DNA of 64,000 nt from Trema orientale (GCA_002914845.1 JXTC01000042.1:39823-103822), one strand, 5' to 3'; positions 1 through 12,900 are shown, numbered from the stretch's first letter. The notes: a model not told the origin generated them from the letters alone. Translations and numbers: made by a program.

Positions 1-54
1 AATAATATATACAAGCAAATAAAATAAAATCAAATATATTTATTTATTAGCAAG

Positions 55-513
55 TCATTGTTTACATTTTGCTCTTAGGGCAAAAACACTAACAGGAGGT
101 TGGAATTCTGTAGCTGCCATATTTCTGTAGGCTCTTTCGTCTTCGTGCTTGAACATTTCTTGTAATTGCTCCTTGGTGATGAAATTCGGTGAAGAAGTGT
201 TGCTAGTGTCACTTGGTATGGTGATGGCAGCATTGGTAGTATTTCCACTAACTCCGGGTATAGTAGAGCTTTGGTTCGTTGAGACAGGCAGAATGCCGCT
301 TGGGTCAAAAGTCGGGGTAGAAGATCCGGCTTCATTCGATCTTCTTTCTCCAGTTAATCGTTGTAGGATTTGAGCATGAGATGCTTGTATATCTCCCTGA
401 GATCATCTGAGGTCGTTGAGTGAATTGGCCAAGCTATTGACTGCATTAGCAAACTCAATATTGGAGGGTTCTTGTTGTTGTTGCAGTTGAGGATGTTGTT
501 GTTGGCTATCCAT
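55..513 (-). pseudogene. gag-like N-terminal fragment of an Ogre/Tat-type gypsy element
   Basis: Reading the minus strand from the ATG at 511-513 gives a Gln-rich start (MDSQQQHPQLQQQQEP) and a hydrophilic stretch ending in a short K/R-rich tail before a stop near 55. One in-frame stop (about codon 37) breaks it. A Gln-rich, Ser/Thr-rich start just downstream of a primer-binding site fits a retrotransposon gag N-terminus. No capsid or zinc-knuckle motif lies inside the window, so the assignment rests mainly on position. The rest of the element would lie beyond base 1. Confidence 0.5.
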
Positions 514-552
514 TTTGAAAAAGAGGAGATGGAACTTTAATAATAATATTGC

Positions 553-750
553 TGGAATGGAATTTCAACAACAAGAAAGAGAGTGTTTGGGGATGGAATT
601 TCAACAACAAGAAAGGGAGTGTTGAGAATAACGGTATACTGGATGTTGAGAAATGAAATGGGCAAGGTAACGGTACACCACCGGATGTTGGGAAGTAAAG
701 CGGGCAGAGTAACGGCACACCACCGGATGAAATGGATAAGGTAGCGAGAT
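553..750 (-). repeat. Short tandem repeats in the gag leader
   Basis: Two tandem families sit between the primer site and the gag ATG. One has a unit of about 36 bp containing GGAATTTCAACAACAAG (copies at 559 and 595). The other has a unit of 39-42 bp beginning AACGG and carrying CACCGGATG (copies at 630, 669 and 711, the first diverged). Tandem repeats in the untranslated leader are common in large gypsy elements. No other function is apparent. Confidence 0.7.
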
Positions 751-797
751 GCACTTACGGATCTTTGGAATCCCGAAGAAACGTCAGTTTCCCTTTG

Positions 798-818
798 GCT
801 ACTCCCTAGCGGAGTCGC
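798..818 (-). other. Primer-binding site, tRNA-Arg type
   Basis: The minus strand reads GGCGACTCCGCTAGGGA directly after an LTR end (CGAACA then TTAAAA). This resembles the primer site of plant Ogre/Tat elements, which match the 3' end of tRNA-Arg (from memory TGGCGACTCCGCTGGGGA). Differences here are A for the first T and one internal change. The tRNA match is from recall and was not aligned. Confidence 0.6.
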
Positions 819-828
819 CTTTTAATGT

Positions 829-3080
829 TCGGGATCGGACCTTGTGTTCTGATTAATTAATATGACCTGTGATTAATTAAAACAAAGTAGAGAATAATTG
901 GGATTATAGTTAGATTATAAAGAATGTACAGGTATAAGAGCTATCACAAAACTATCTACGTGTCGAAGTCCTGATAGGCGGTCGATATAGCAAACGACAC
1001 TTCCTACAGTGTCCTTGCCACGTTAGCGGTTGCAAGGATAGTGTACCTACAATATAATAATGATAATATAATAATAATGATGGGGTAATAATAACGAAAG
1101 TGTTATCACAACGCTGACACTACATATCGAAGTCCCGATAGGCAGTCGCAATAAAGAACGACACTTCCCACGGCGTTCCTGTACGTAGGTGGTTACAAGA
1201 ATAACTAGCTTACGAATCGACAATAATATAATAATGCGGTGATGAGAAAAGAATCTAGTTGTTTGAAGCGAATAAACCGACCATAGTGTCAACTAGAAAT
1301 AAAATACAGAAAATGAGGGGTAAGAGATAACAATAATAACAACAATAGTAATAACAAAATTAAGTAAGGAATAATAAGAGAACACGAGATCCCGAACTTA
1401 TGCCACAGGTCAAGCACAGAGTTTGAATAGAGTAGCTTGGGGCCCACAAATCACTGAAGTGCAAGGGCTAAAAATTTCATGCAAGGAAACTTGTAAAACA
1501 AGTTAGTAGGAAAAGGTGATATAAAAATATTTAACTATTAAGAAAATGATATAAATAAGGCAAGATAATAGAAAAAGTGGTATAAGGAAGATTATTGGGC
1601 CTAAGAATACAAGAAAACAAAACCGGACCTAAAAGTGGATATATGTAAAATTACTTAGACCTATATGGATATTTAGATATATGACAATATTATAGATTTA
1701 TTGATTAAATTCTACACATGCATGAACATAAGACGATATATGTATGTGTGTATATATATACGAAAATGTGAATATGTGATGAAGATAATATAAACAATGA
1801 GCAAAATTAACCACGGGTAGAAAAATGAGGATAAATAAATTTATGTGTAAGGAAAACAATATGGAGATTAACAAATGGGCTTATGGACTTAGAAATAATG
1901 AAAATAGTCCAAGGTTATAAACATGGACCTATGCACATATAATACCCTTGACTTAAGAAAATGGTAGAATATATATATATATATATGAGTGAAAAGAAGT
2001 ATTAACAAGAGGTCGTGGGTTGATGGAGAAAAAAGATGAGGATATATGCATGAAGTGGAGGAATTTAGAAGAAGGATGGTTAGGTTTTTAGATAAAACGA
2101 GAAATAAAGAAAATGGATGTCGGTGGTGGTGACATGAATTGGTGAAGATATTATGTATGTATATATGTATGATATGAGGATGAGACGATGATGAAGTGAT
2201 GGTGACGTTGGATGAACACAAAAGAAAAAAACAAAGACTAAGGAGCTTCAGATGAACAAGAAGGAAAGAGAGCAAAGCAAGAAAATAATTGTATTAATGA
2301 GCTGAATATGTGCTGACTCCCCCCACAAATAAAGGGTTTGAGCCTTATTTATAGGCAATAGGCTGCCTTAACTTAGAGGACAAGAGAACCCGAGTATTGA
2401 TCCTTAAGTTAAACAATTATAAAATTCTCTAGAAGCCTATGGGCAGCTGGCCATGTACTTGCAAGCTCTTGGGCATAAATAAGAAAGTTCTGAACTTTTT
2501 TAGAAGAGTGGGATGACTTGCACTTGGGATTAGGTAGCTTGTACAATAAGAGAGGGTTCCCAAGACGATATGTAGTCCAGTTTGTGCGACATGTGGTCCA
2601 AGGCCAAACGACTTGTAGTTCAAACATAGGTGAAGAGAGTCCAAATGATGAGTAGTTTAAGTCGAGCTCCATGCCATTTTTTTTTTTTCTTTGAGCTAGT
2701 TTAGGCCTTATAATTATGTGCTTAACTAGCATTAATTTACATTTTAGAGTTAATTCCAAAAATTGGGAAGACTCCAAAATAATTTCTAATTATTATTATT
2801 ATTAAATAGTAATTAGGTAAGAGAGAAAAAGATAAAATAGAGAATATAATTAGACAGGAAGAATGAGAGAATAAGTTAGTATTTGAAAGTTGTAAGTGTG
2901 AAAAAAGAATGGGAGGGTAGGGTATTTATAGTGTAAGAAAAAAAATATATATTTCCTAAAAATTAGTTTAAAACAAAAAATTAAAAGACCTAACTGTAAT
3001 AAATGTTTATTACCATTAGAATTTGTTAAAAAAAGGGACCATACCCAAAAAAAGAAAAAACAATAGTGAGGGCCAAGAAG
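829..3080 (-). mobile_element. Long LTR of the Ogre/Tat-like element (outer end uncertain)
   Basis: On the minus strand the LTR ends in CGAACA at 829, next to the primer site. A TATA-like TATAAATA lies at 2346-2353 in minus orientation, which would give an R-U5 of about 1.5 kb, long as in Ogre/Tat elements. The interior holds a degenerate 100-bp direct repeat (about 930-1040 and 1100-1205). The upstream boundary was not found; 3080 is the approximate point where a different repeat end begins. No open frame here looks like a gene. Confidence 0.5.
2346..2353 (-). promoter_or_regulatory. TATA box of the minus-strand LTR
   Basis: The minus strand reads CCTATAAATAAGG, a good plant TATA element, inside the presumed U3/R junction of the LTR. 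Transcription would start near 2310-2320. This is inferred from position only. Confidence 0.45.
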
Positions 3081-3256
3081 ATTTTGGGCCTAAAAAAAAG
3101 AACCGGGCCGGGCTCAGCCCGAGCCCTTAAATGAATGGGTCTGGCTGGCTGGCCCAAATTGACAGCTCTTATGAGGTATTTGTCAAATACTTTTCTATAA
3201 TCTCTTTTTAACACCAAAGTATCACAGGAAAGATCTCAACGAATTTGAATCCTGAA

Positions 3257-3850
3257 GCTCTGATACCATTTTTGTCAAGACCAGAAATCTAAGGCCGTGA
3301 CTTTAATAATTTTAAGTGAAAATAGTGATTAACATTGAGTTTCCTAAATTCTAAAAGATCAAGCACTTAGAATTTTAGGTTTTAGTTATCAAAAGTAAGT
3401 AAATTACAAAATGTGGAAACTTTTCATTAGTTTCAATTTCTCAAGAAAAACCTTCCTTAAATTTAGAGGAACTCTAATTATTTATTTTTGAAGCTTTTAT
3501 TAAATCATAAATTTTGGTGAAATGAATTTAATTTAAATATTTAGTCCAATGTGCAAAATAGATAACATAAAATCATTTATATTTCTAAGTACCCAATTTA
3601 GTAAATAAACCATCATCATACATCCACTCAATGAATACACTAGTTGTGGCTAAATAATTTTGAAATAGAAAGGAATGATTATATAGTGTATGAACCAACC
3701 AATAAAGAGGAATAGAACTGCAAGCATATACCAAGCATGCTTGTCAAGCTACCAGAACAATTACCGCAAAATAAATCAACACTTGAAAGTGGGAGGAAGT
3801 AGGGTGGTAAGCACGTGAATGCTCAGAGGAAAACCCGAGCGAACCCTTTG
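3257..3850 (-). mobile_element. LTR end plus initiator-Met primer site (gypsy fragment)
   Basis: The minus strand reads CTTGACA, then a short spacer, then TGGTATCAGAGC (3257-3268), an exact match to the usual initiator-tRNA-Met primer site. The LTR therefore lies above 3273 and the element would have run toward lower coordinates, but no gag follows. A different AT-rich sequence with a hAT-like end occupies 3090-3180. The far LTR boundary near 3850 is a guess based on a pyrimidine-rich block resembling the LTR-like DNA near 6560. Confidence 0.45.
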
Positions 3851-4063
3851 ATGATATTATAAGAGAATATGCAATTAGTAAAGTTAAATATAGTTTAAGC
3901 CTTTTAATGTATAAACTATGTTTCTATAATCTTGTAAATTATGAATACATTCGTCAATAAAAGATGTGATGTGTTATAATTTTCCTTTACATAAATATTC
4001 AAGATCTAGTAATTAATTATAAGTTATATCCTAGATTAATGAATAGAAATTTATTAACACAAA

Positions 4064-5503
4064 ATGGCTAGAGGAAGGAGAAGACCAAGAGTTAATCCAG
4101 TCAATGCTACCGAAGCACCCGACCTAAGTAACCTCGTAGCTAACTTGCAACAACAACTCCAAGCATAAGAAGAGGAGATGAGAAACCTCCGTGAGCAACT
4201 AAGACAACAACATGAGGCAAACGTTGAACCCCAAGTGGATGCTAAGGAACCGCAACCTCAAGAGGGAGATCAAATATTACAACCAGAACCTATTGTACCT
4301 GATCAACAAGTGGCTCGCCAAGAACCACTATATGAACACTTCAGAAAGATGCATACTGCTGAGTTTGAAGGACTACAGATCCTTTGGTGGCCTAAGAATG
4401 GTTGTCGTTAATCCAAACTATTCTGGACTTTATGAACCTTAATGATCAGGAGAAGGTATTATGTGTCTCTTATGTTTTGAAGAAGGACGTAAGATACTAG
4501 TGGGAGACAGTCAAAATGAGAAGAAATGTCAGGAAGATATCGTGGAATGATTTCATCTATGAATTCAACCAGTAATATTACAATCATATAGTGATACGGG
4601 CCCAACAAAATGAATTTATTAATATCAAACATAGGAGTATGACTGTCACTGAGGTCGTACGAAAGTTCGACTAGTTAGCACAACTGTGTCCTTATTTGGT
4701 ACGCACTGAAGAGGAATGAGTAAGGAGGATGCTAGTAATGTTTCATCCTGAATTGGTAGTTTTCATCAACAATGGCGACAATCCACAAACGACAGTTGCA
4801 GAATGTGTGGAAAAGGCACTCAGAGTAGAATATCGCCTCGCCCAAGCTAAGGAAGAATGACAGAGATATTTCAAAGCAAAAAAGAACCAATGCGAACAAG
4901 CTAAACTGAATCAGAATAATAACCAAAGAGGATATGAGACCCAATCTGGCCATAACAAAAATCAGAGCAACAACAATAACTATAGTAGAAAGAAGATGGA
5001 GAATAACTTTAATGGTCAGAAAAACTGGAAAGAAGAGCCTCACTTGCAAAAGAAAGCCAAGGTTAATTTTTTGCCATATCCCAAGTGTGGGAGGAAACAC
5101 CCTAGGGAGTGTCGTTTTGGCTCGAACACATGTTATATTTATGGCAAGGAGGGTCATTATGCCGAAAATTGCTATAGTAAATAGAACCAGCCTACTATAC
5201 CTAGGCCACAAGGATCACAGATCCATAACATGTAGATCAAACTTGAGGGACCTCAGATTAGTCAAGGAAGATTAGAAGGTCCAAAGACCAATGCACAAGT
5301 GTAGGCTATCACTAAGGATGATGCAGAGATGGGAAATTCTAATGTGGTCACAGGTCAGCTATCTATTGCCACTCAAAATGCATATGCCTTGTTTGATTCT
5401 AGTGCCACACATTATTTTGTGTCACATATGTTTTCTAAAAGGATAGCTTTGAAATGTACTCAGAAAATGGAGAAGATTGACATATATATTGCCTATGTTT
5501 GGT
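4064..5503 (+). pseudogene. gag-protease remnant of a Ty3/gypsy element
   Basis: From the ATG at 4064 the frame reads MARGRRRPRVNP and then a coiled, Gln/Glu-rich region. It is followed by capsid-like sequence (WNDFIYEFNQ, LCPYLVRTEEE, LRVEYRLAQAKEE) and a mutated zinc knuckle (CYIYGKEGHYAENC at 5130-5174, where one Cys is now Tyr). A protease trace follows (LFDSSATHYFVS at about 5390-5425, normally DSGATH). Several frameshifts and stops break it (4167, 4411, 4493 and others). RT, RNase H and integrase are absent, so it is an internally deleted copy. Retrotransposon capsid and protease are the family roles; nothing here can be functional. Confidence 0.85.
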
Positions 5504-5504
5504 G

Positions 5505-6401
5505 ACCAGCACGAAAAAATGAAAGTGGACGGCTAAGATTTGTCAAGTTTTGCGTGCTACAGGTCCGGTATGGGCGCGAACCCGAATTAGACAAGTTATA
5601 TATCTAATATAACAATTTTGGGTGCTATGAATTCAGTGAAGAGGTCCATTTATGGATTTAAAGCTCCGTTGAGAAGTTGGGTTTTCACTAGGGAGCGATC
5701 GAGGGCTTGGAATTGGTTCCTGCCCCTCCGAGTGATCGTCCAATGACACCTTAAGGATCCAATAGCGTGATATCGCTATTCTAGTGAGGTAAGGATTCGA
5801 TTACTTCTGTTTTACATCGTTTTTTATTAAAACTTATTTTTTGCAATATATGATAACAAATATGATTTTTGAACTATTTAAATATCTGTGACGAAATTTG
5901 ATTGTATAATATATATTATATTGCTCTGGGAATTTTTTGAGTGTAGGTTATTTTTGGGTATATCAAAAATATGGCTGTTATGCTTCCCATTTTTCTTTAA
6001 AATTCAGTATGCGTATTTTATTGAAAAATCAGAGCACGATAGTTTTCACACTTCAGTTCTATATTGCACGTGTCACAGGATCATACATGAGCACCATATT
6101 AGTATCGTGGGTTTAGAGTGTGGCGTTGTATGCCCCACCATCAGTGTAGAGTCCGTAAACTGCGCAGAGTTTGTTACTTCTGATTACCTCTCCATTTGGC
6201 AGGCGTAGACAATTTGGTTGCTCCTCCAAGTTTGGTAGGTGACACATGGGTGTCCCCTCCGAGTATGGGCTTAAATGTCAGGCAGGCTGTTAGGTACACT
6301 TAGTGCCATCATCTTGGGTTTCCACAGATGAGAAGATATGAGCTCATAGGTATGGGTTGATTTGTGTCATATGCATATGAATTGAATGGTTTTTATTATA
6401 C

Positions 6402-6444
<43 letters not shown>

Positions 6445-6660
6445 TTGCCGGTTTGGATTATATGTATATATATATATTTTGGAATTTAAACTAACTACGT
6501 AGGAATTTTCCATCACTAAAATGTTTTGAATCGAGGTAACTATTTTTTCCTACTGGGCATTTCATACTCACCCCTACCTTCCTTCCTTAGGTGGTGTTCA
6601 GTGCGTCCTTGGTGATCAAGAGGATTAAAAGACCGCCTATGATTGTAGTTATCTTGGTAA
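5505..6660 (+). mobile_element. LTR-like sequence downstream of the gypsy gag remnant
   Basis: No pol follows the protease; the sequence becomes non-coding. It carries blocks typical of plant gypsy LTRs, such as a G/C-rich stretch near 5560-5760 and the line GGGCATTTCATACTCACCCC (6556-6575) followed by GTGGTGTTCAGTGCG. It probably represents the 3' LTR of the internally deleted element. Its borders are not defined and a TA microsatellite (6411-6438) interrupts it. Confidence 0.4.
6411..6438. repeat. TA microsatellite
   Basis: A run of about 14 TA units lies inside LTR-like DNA. Confidence 0.9.
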
Positions 6661-9180
6661 TACTAGAAGTTTGTTGTTGTGGTGTATAGGATTGTTTGGA
6701 TTTTGTATTAGCATTGAACCAAAATTACTACTTTCTATTTTGTCTGTGAACTTATGTATGCTATTTTGGTATTTGATTTTTGTCTGTGAACTTGTTTATG
6801 CTTTTATTTTTTTTCTTTTTTCGATAGATATAATAAATAAACATATTAATCGAATGACATGTATAAGATATATTTTTATATAGGAAAACACGTATTTTCG
6901 TTTAGTGGACTTAAAACGTGAAACTCATGCATTTATCTATTCTTTTGTTCTTTTATTTTTACACTTCCAAAAAAAGATTAAACCACGTATAGACCTTTAA
7001 ATATTTCTACTAAATCTTCTTGAATTAATCACATCCTTTTCAAAACAAAAATTAAAAAAGAAGGTTGTTCCACAAATCAAAATATATCTCACTCATTGTT
7101 TTTCAATTTTTACAAAATATGCGCTTTCTTCTCCTCTTTGGGGGAGAAGCTTTTTTTCCCTCTTTCTTTTGGAGGGAATTATATATCACATCTATTATAT
7201 GATTGTGTACATAAGTCTAAATCTTTTCTCTCCTTTCTCATGATTTGAAGATTACAAAATAAGAAAATCTCCTCGAGGTAATTCTTAGATCTCTTTGTGT
7301 TTCTATCCATTGTTAATATTTTCTTATGTTTTATGTTATTATTGTTGTTTGATTCCCATTATAAGTGAAAAGGAGCTTGACCGCATCAAATTCTTCTGAA
7401 TGTAATTTCCTCTAGTGGTATTGAGAAGATAATTAAGAGAAGAAATAAAATGTCTAAGTTTAATTGTTTATCTGTGTTATTTATGATCGTTTTATTTTTA
7501 TTTATCTATTTTTTTTACTAAATTGTCGTATTCCATCACACACATATATATACAGTTATGGTGGCACCCCCAGTTCGTGCTATTAAACTTTATCTGTGGA
7601 AGTATAACTCTAATTTTGCCTAATAAGGACCTTTTTCATTTAAAGATTGTCATGAAGCATAATTAAAAGAGTTTCTCGATAAAAAATAAACTAAGAAAAA
7701 AAAGATGGATTACTATAGAAACTGGCATTTCTTATTGGTATAGAGAAGGAAGAAACATATTCTGAGTAAAGTTTATAAGTTTAATAATCGAGTTTTAAAT
7801 TGACAAAGCATAATCAATTATCTCGTTTACTTTTATAAGGAAAAAAATTACATAGATAATATAAGATTATATAATAATCGATAAATCAATTAGTACTACC
7901 AGTGCATGGATGCTAAACATATATTTTTTTTTTTCACAGTTGTTGATTTTTTTTCCCAACTTTATTCATATTAGTAAATTTATACCTATAAATTTTTGTT
8001 TTACGCATGTTTACAGTAGCTTTTGTATTTCTTTTTTTTATTAAAAAAAATGGGTTCTATATGAATCATAAAAGATCTTTAAATCATTGTATGATGTTTA
8101 AGTGTATATGTAAAATATTTAAATTGGTAGAATATATATATATATACATAGATTTTTTTTGGATAAAAATTATACTAGCATTTCTAAGAGGTAAAAATAA
8201 AAACCCTATATTTTATATTATAATTGATCAGTAGATATAAATTTATTATCTATTTGAAGTTGCTATTAGATTTTTGGAATTGGTAAAACTCCTATATGAA
8301 TCTTCATTACGTTTTTTCTCTGCATATTCTCTCTATGATATAGTCATTAATTGATCGTGACTTAATTATTTTTAATTAAATCTTAAGTAACTATGGATCT
8401 GTATATACAATACGTATTACATCCGTATATGTTTTAAATCAAAGATTTATTACAGTTTTTTAACCTTACATTATGTTATTTAATTATGTGTAATTACTAT
8501 TTATTTTTTGTTTAAAATTTTGCAAACTTCCCAAGATACTGATACACAACTTCATGAGTGATCGGAATTATTATGAATTTCTGATAAAATGTTTAATATT
8601 GAATATTTTTATTTCCGTTGGAATTTACAAGAATGATTTGTGTACATAAACGTCTTTACTCTTCCTTATCACCGATTTAGTTGTACTCTTTTTCCATATT
8701 AGGATTTTCCATTGGTTTGGCCTAGTTAGGTTTTAATCAGGCATAGCCCAGTAATTGTTTCCCGTTTGAACTATTCTACCTTTTTCTATTTATTTAATTA
8801 AATTTCTGGCTCAGAGTTGCAAAATGCAAGAGGAATTTCTCTTTATTAGTGTGGTAATTAGAATTAGTATTTAAATTCCTTAAAAACATAATTAGTTATA
8901 AAAAAATTAATGTTAAAAGAAGATCTATTAAAAAATATATTTAAATCAATACCATTTTATTTATTAATTAATTGATAATAATGTTTAATATTTTTATTGC
9001 CATTATCATGGCATAATGTTATTTTAAAATGTTACAATTGCTTTTAAAAACTAGTTTAGTAATATTTTTCAAAATGTCATTATAGATTTATAATATGCTA
9101 TAGTTAAATTTTTAAAAAGCCGCTGATTTTTTTTTTTGAACTTTTAAAATATTTATTTATTTGTTTATTAAATAATTCAA
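6661..9180. other. AT-rich stretch with no recognised gene
   Basis: Very AT-rich sequence with homopolymer runs and short TA tracts. The short open frames here (for example 8007-8234) are low-complexity and lack any recognisable motif. Pyrimidine-rich DNA at 7100-7330 looks like a leader or old LTR, but no partner was found. Confidence 0.6.
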
Positions 9181-9392
9181 GGACATTTAGAAGTGTCACT
9201 AGTACAAATTAGTAGCATTTTATAAATGCCATTAAAAAAGATGATACAGTGACATTTCAAATATCACTAGACTTTTAGTCGCAGACATATTTTATATTTT
9301 GTATAAATGTCACTAACATTACAAATGTGACTAAAAGTAAGTAATAGTGGTATTTTTTAAATGTCACATATGAAGATTTTTATTGTAGTATA
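9180..9392. mobile_element. CACTA-like terminal fragment
   Basis: The stretch contains alternating direct and inverted copies of AGTGACATTT / AAATGTCAC and ends in TTTTTATTGTAGTA. In reverse complement this reads TACTACAATAAAAA, one or two changes from the CACTACAAGAAAA terminus of plant CACTA transposons. Subterminal short repeats of this kind are typical of that superfamily. The opposite end was not identified. Confidence 0.4.
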
Positions 9393-9805
9393 TAGTTTTG
9401 CACAAACTAAATATTTGGGTCAAAACAGAAATATCATAGTTCAATATATATATACCAATATTTACGTAACTTTTGTGTAAAGTAAAAGTTGCATGTTTTT
9501 GGCTATCCACGTGTAACAAAATTCGACATATATCACAACTGATAGGTTTAATACAATTTATTGATACGCTCTGACTAAGAGAACCATGAATGTCCATCGA
9601 CGTATTGATTGGACCATTGAGTATTGAATTGAGCAAAGATACGAGCTAGCTGTCTAATGAGAAACAACCTATGTCCTTGGTATGTTTACGCTCAATGATT
9701 CACCTTAATGGTACTCACTATTAGACATTATTTACATGACAATATCAATCAATGCAAACAAGAAATTGGTAGAGTTCAAATGATGTTATTATGCAAAAAC
9801 TAATA

Positions 9806-9935
9806 TCAAGTTGAAGAACTACGACGCGATACCAAAGAAGAAAAATCATTTGTGTCAAAGCACTCGGGATTGTTCTCATATAGATCATGAGCAGAAATGG
9901 TTAACGATTCAGGATTGATCTTGTAGAGATCATGG
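9806..9935 (-). other. C-terminal tail with duplicated HDLY motif, copy A
   Basis: After the kinase domain, the last 45 residues carry the motif SAHDLY followed by NPE twice, about 15 residues apart, before a Ser/Arg-rich end (SRRSSST). Copy B has one matching unit and a decayed second one. This looks like a short internal duplication of a possible phosphorylation or interaction tail; its function is unknown. Confidence 0.7.
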
Positions 9936-12900
9936 GCAGAAGTACTTGTTGATGGTTCGGCAAATTTTGTACTCAAAGGATTAGAATCCTTGGTTTCAGT
10001 AGCACTCTTGTTCTGAATTTGTTGATAGTAGGCTTTGAGGGGTTTAAATCTCAAATCATTTGCCAAATCATCCCCATAAATACCAGGATCGGACACCACT
10101 TCCTGAATCTCCGTTTGTCCTTCTAGCATGCTAACTACTTCTGACATTGTTGGCCTAAGCACCGAAGATGCATTGGTGCATAAAAGAGCCACTTTGAGTA
10201 CAGTTTCAGCCTCTTCCTTGTTGAATTTGTTCTCCAAATTTGGATCCATTATCTCTGAAAGTTCTCCTTTCCGTTGCAAAACAAAAGCCTGTAAAGGAAT
10301 AAACTAATCAAGACCTAGCAAAATTTCAAGTTTTACATATAAAAAAGAACCGCAAAATGAACATTCTTCTTACGTAATCAAGAAGGCAAACACATTCATT
10401 CTTAGGTCTGTAGTTTGTATTGCTCTTCCCACTAACAATCTCCAAAGTAACTACACCAAAGCTATAAACATCTGCTTTTTCAGTCAAATAACCCCATAGT
10501 GCATACTCTGGAGCCATATATCCTCTGTCAAAACGATGACAACAACAAAAGTAGCGCACTTGAAGTGTTAGCTTAAACAATTCACTGAAGTTGTTTGATT
10601 TTGGCTCATTGTGCATTAAGGTCTCAAAATTGTGAAATTACTCACATAGTTCCTGCAATTCGAGTGCTAACGTGGCTCTCATCGTCTTGATGGAGCTTAG
10701 CCAATCCAAAATCTGATATCTTAGCATTGAGATCCCTGTCAAGCAACACATTTGTGGCCTTGATGTCTCTATGAACAATCTTGAGAGGTGACCCTTCATG
10801 AAGAAAGAAAAGACCTTTGGCTATTCCAACACATATGTTGAACCTCGTTGCCCAATCCAATTTTGGAGCACTCATTCCTAGACATTTAGATGACAGAATC
10901 AAAGTAAGTTAATCGAAAGAGAATTGCTAATACAAATCCAACAAAGCTTATTCTCTTAGAGAAGCGAATGATAACAGCATTTACCAAACAGCACATTGCC
11001 AAGACTATTATTTTCCATGTACTCATATACCAGTAGTAACTGATCTCCTTCTATACAACATCCATACAGTTTCACTAGATTTGGATGTTGTAAACCAGAT
11101 ATCATGCCTATCTCAGTCACAAATTCACGATTTCCTTGCCTTGATTTAGAAGACAGTTGCTTCACTGCAATTACTGTACCATCTGATAACTGACCCTGCA
11201 TTGGAATCATTATATCTGTTCAAATGTATATCTTGATATTGACATTAAAATCCACAATAAGCTCAACAGGCAATCAGAAACAGCACATATACATTCGAAT
11301 TTATATAAAACATAACTGGCATGCATTATACCTTGTAAACACTTCCAAAACCACCTTCTCCAATCTTGTTTTCAGAACTAAAATCTCCCGTGGCTACTCT
11401 TAGCTGTCTCAAAGTAAAGGAACCTGCTAGCAGCTCTAAGCCTGTAAGGTCTGCCCACAAATTGGAGGAATCAGCAGTATAAATATTATGAAAGGAAATT
11501 ATTTGATAAGTGATCATAAACTTTTTCCGCAGCTGAGCATAAACTAGGTGAAACTTCATGCACAAAATCGATCTACCACAAACCTGATCTTTTCCTTGTA
11601 TACGTGTCCCTGTGACATCTTCTCCAAGTGATGACACCAGTTATTAGGAAGATTAGGCATAAAATTGAAGTGACTACACCAGCCACAATAGGTATTCTAC
11701 TTTGTTTTTTAGATTCTGCAAATGGGTTATATAACCAACAGGAAACCGAACAACAAAAGGGATTATTAAAACATAAATAAGCTAAAGCCATACAATATAA
11801 CATTCCTCACCTTCACAATGAGATTTGGAACCTGAAATATGAAAAACAAAAGCATCTTCAATTGATGACATTACTAAAACAAGTGAAACGAGCTAAAAAT
11901 TTCCTATCATGGAGACGTGGTTATAAACAACAAAGGGGATTTTTTTTTTTTTTTTTCTTTTTTCGAAGTGGTTATTTTTATGACAACCTTTCCATTGGTT
12001 TACTGTTGAGATACTTTGATAACTACTTATTTGCTATACTGATAGGTTGACAAAGCTTGTTTTTGTTTGCTTTCATTGTGTTTATAATGCATTGAAGTAA
12101 ATGAAATTTATCTAATCAATAACGTAATTATGAAACTATCAACTAGCAGTAGTTAAAATGCTTTGTAAACTTAAACAACTTACTTTGACAGACAGAAATA
12201 GCAGATATGAGAATACCATAATATCCCCTGTTAGGGACACAAGTAGTGCCTTTTCCAGCCCAATAGAACCGGATATCCAGGGTATTATCTGTCACGCTCG
12301 CATTAAAGTACTGTTGGACAACAACTTTATTACCAGTTCTGTTGGCTTCCTCTTCTATATTGAAATCCTTGGACATTTTCTTTCCCTGGAAAAATAAAAT
12401 AAAAAAAATAAGTGTTTCAGTTCATAGATTACAATCAAAATAGCAAAATTCCTTCCATTTTCCTGTCTTTCAGAATTTTTTAAATAACTAACAATTCAGT
12501 ATTTTTGGAGGATAATCAGTTACCTGAATGTAGATATCAAATATGCGTCTCCCAAGACCACTATATTCTCTGAATTCGATCTCTGAGAAGTGCAGTTTCA
12601 CTGTGTATGTTCCATTTTCTAGACAACCAAAGTAAGTTAGAGACAAGGGAGATTTACGTGCTGTAATGTATAAACGTTCTGTATCCCCAAACCGTTCATC
12701 GTCTCTTATGATATAGCTCTTTATTTTATCATCATCGTTCATAAAGTCTCCTGTGCTGCTAAATCCCCAGTATGGTCCAACAGTAGTACTCATTGCAGAA
12801 CCATATCCATCATATTGCTGATCACCTTCATATAAAAGACTTCCATTGGCATTTGTTACAAGTACATTCGGTCCACCGCAATTTATATGAAGTGACGTGC

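Noticed and set aside
1889..2777. Long minus-strand open frames in the LTR
   Set aside because: Low-complexity Ser/Leu/Ile-rich translations of AT-rich LTR DNA, with no conserved motif.
7400..7435. Copia-type primer site (CTAGTGGTATTGAGAAG)
   Set aside because: Only loosely like TAGTGGTATCAGAGC, and no LTR pair or gag lies nearby.
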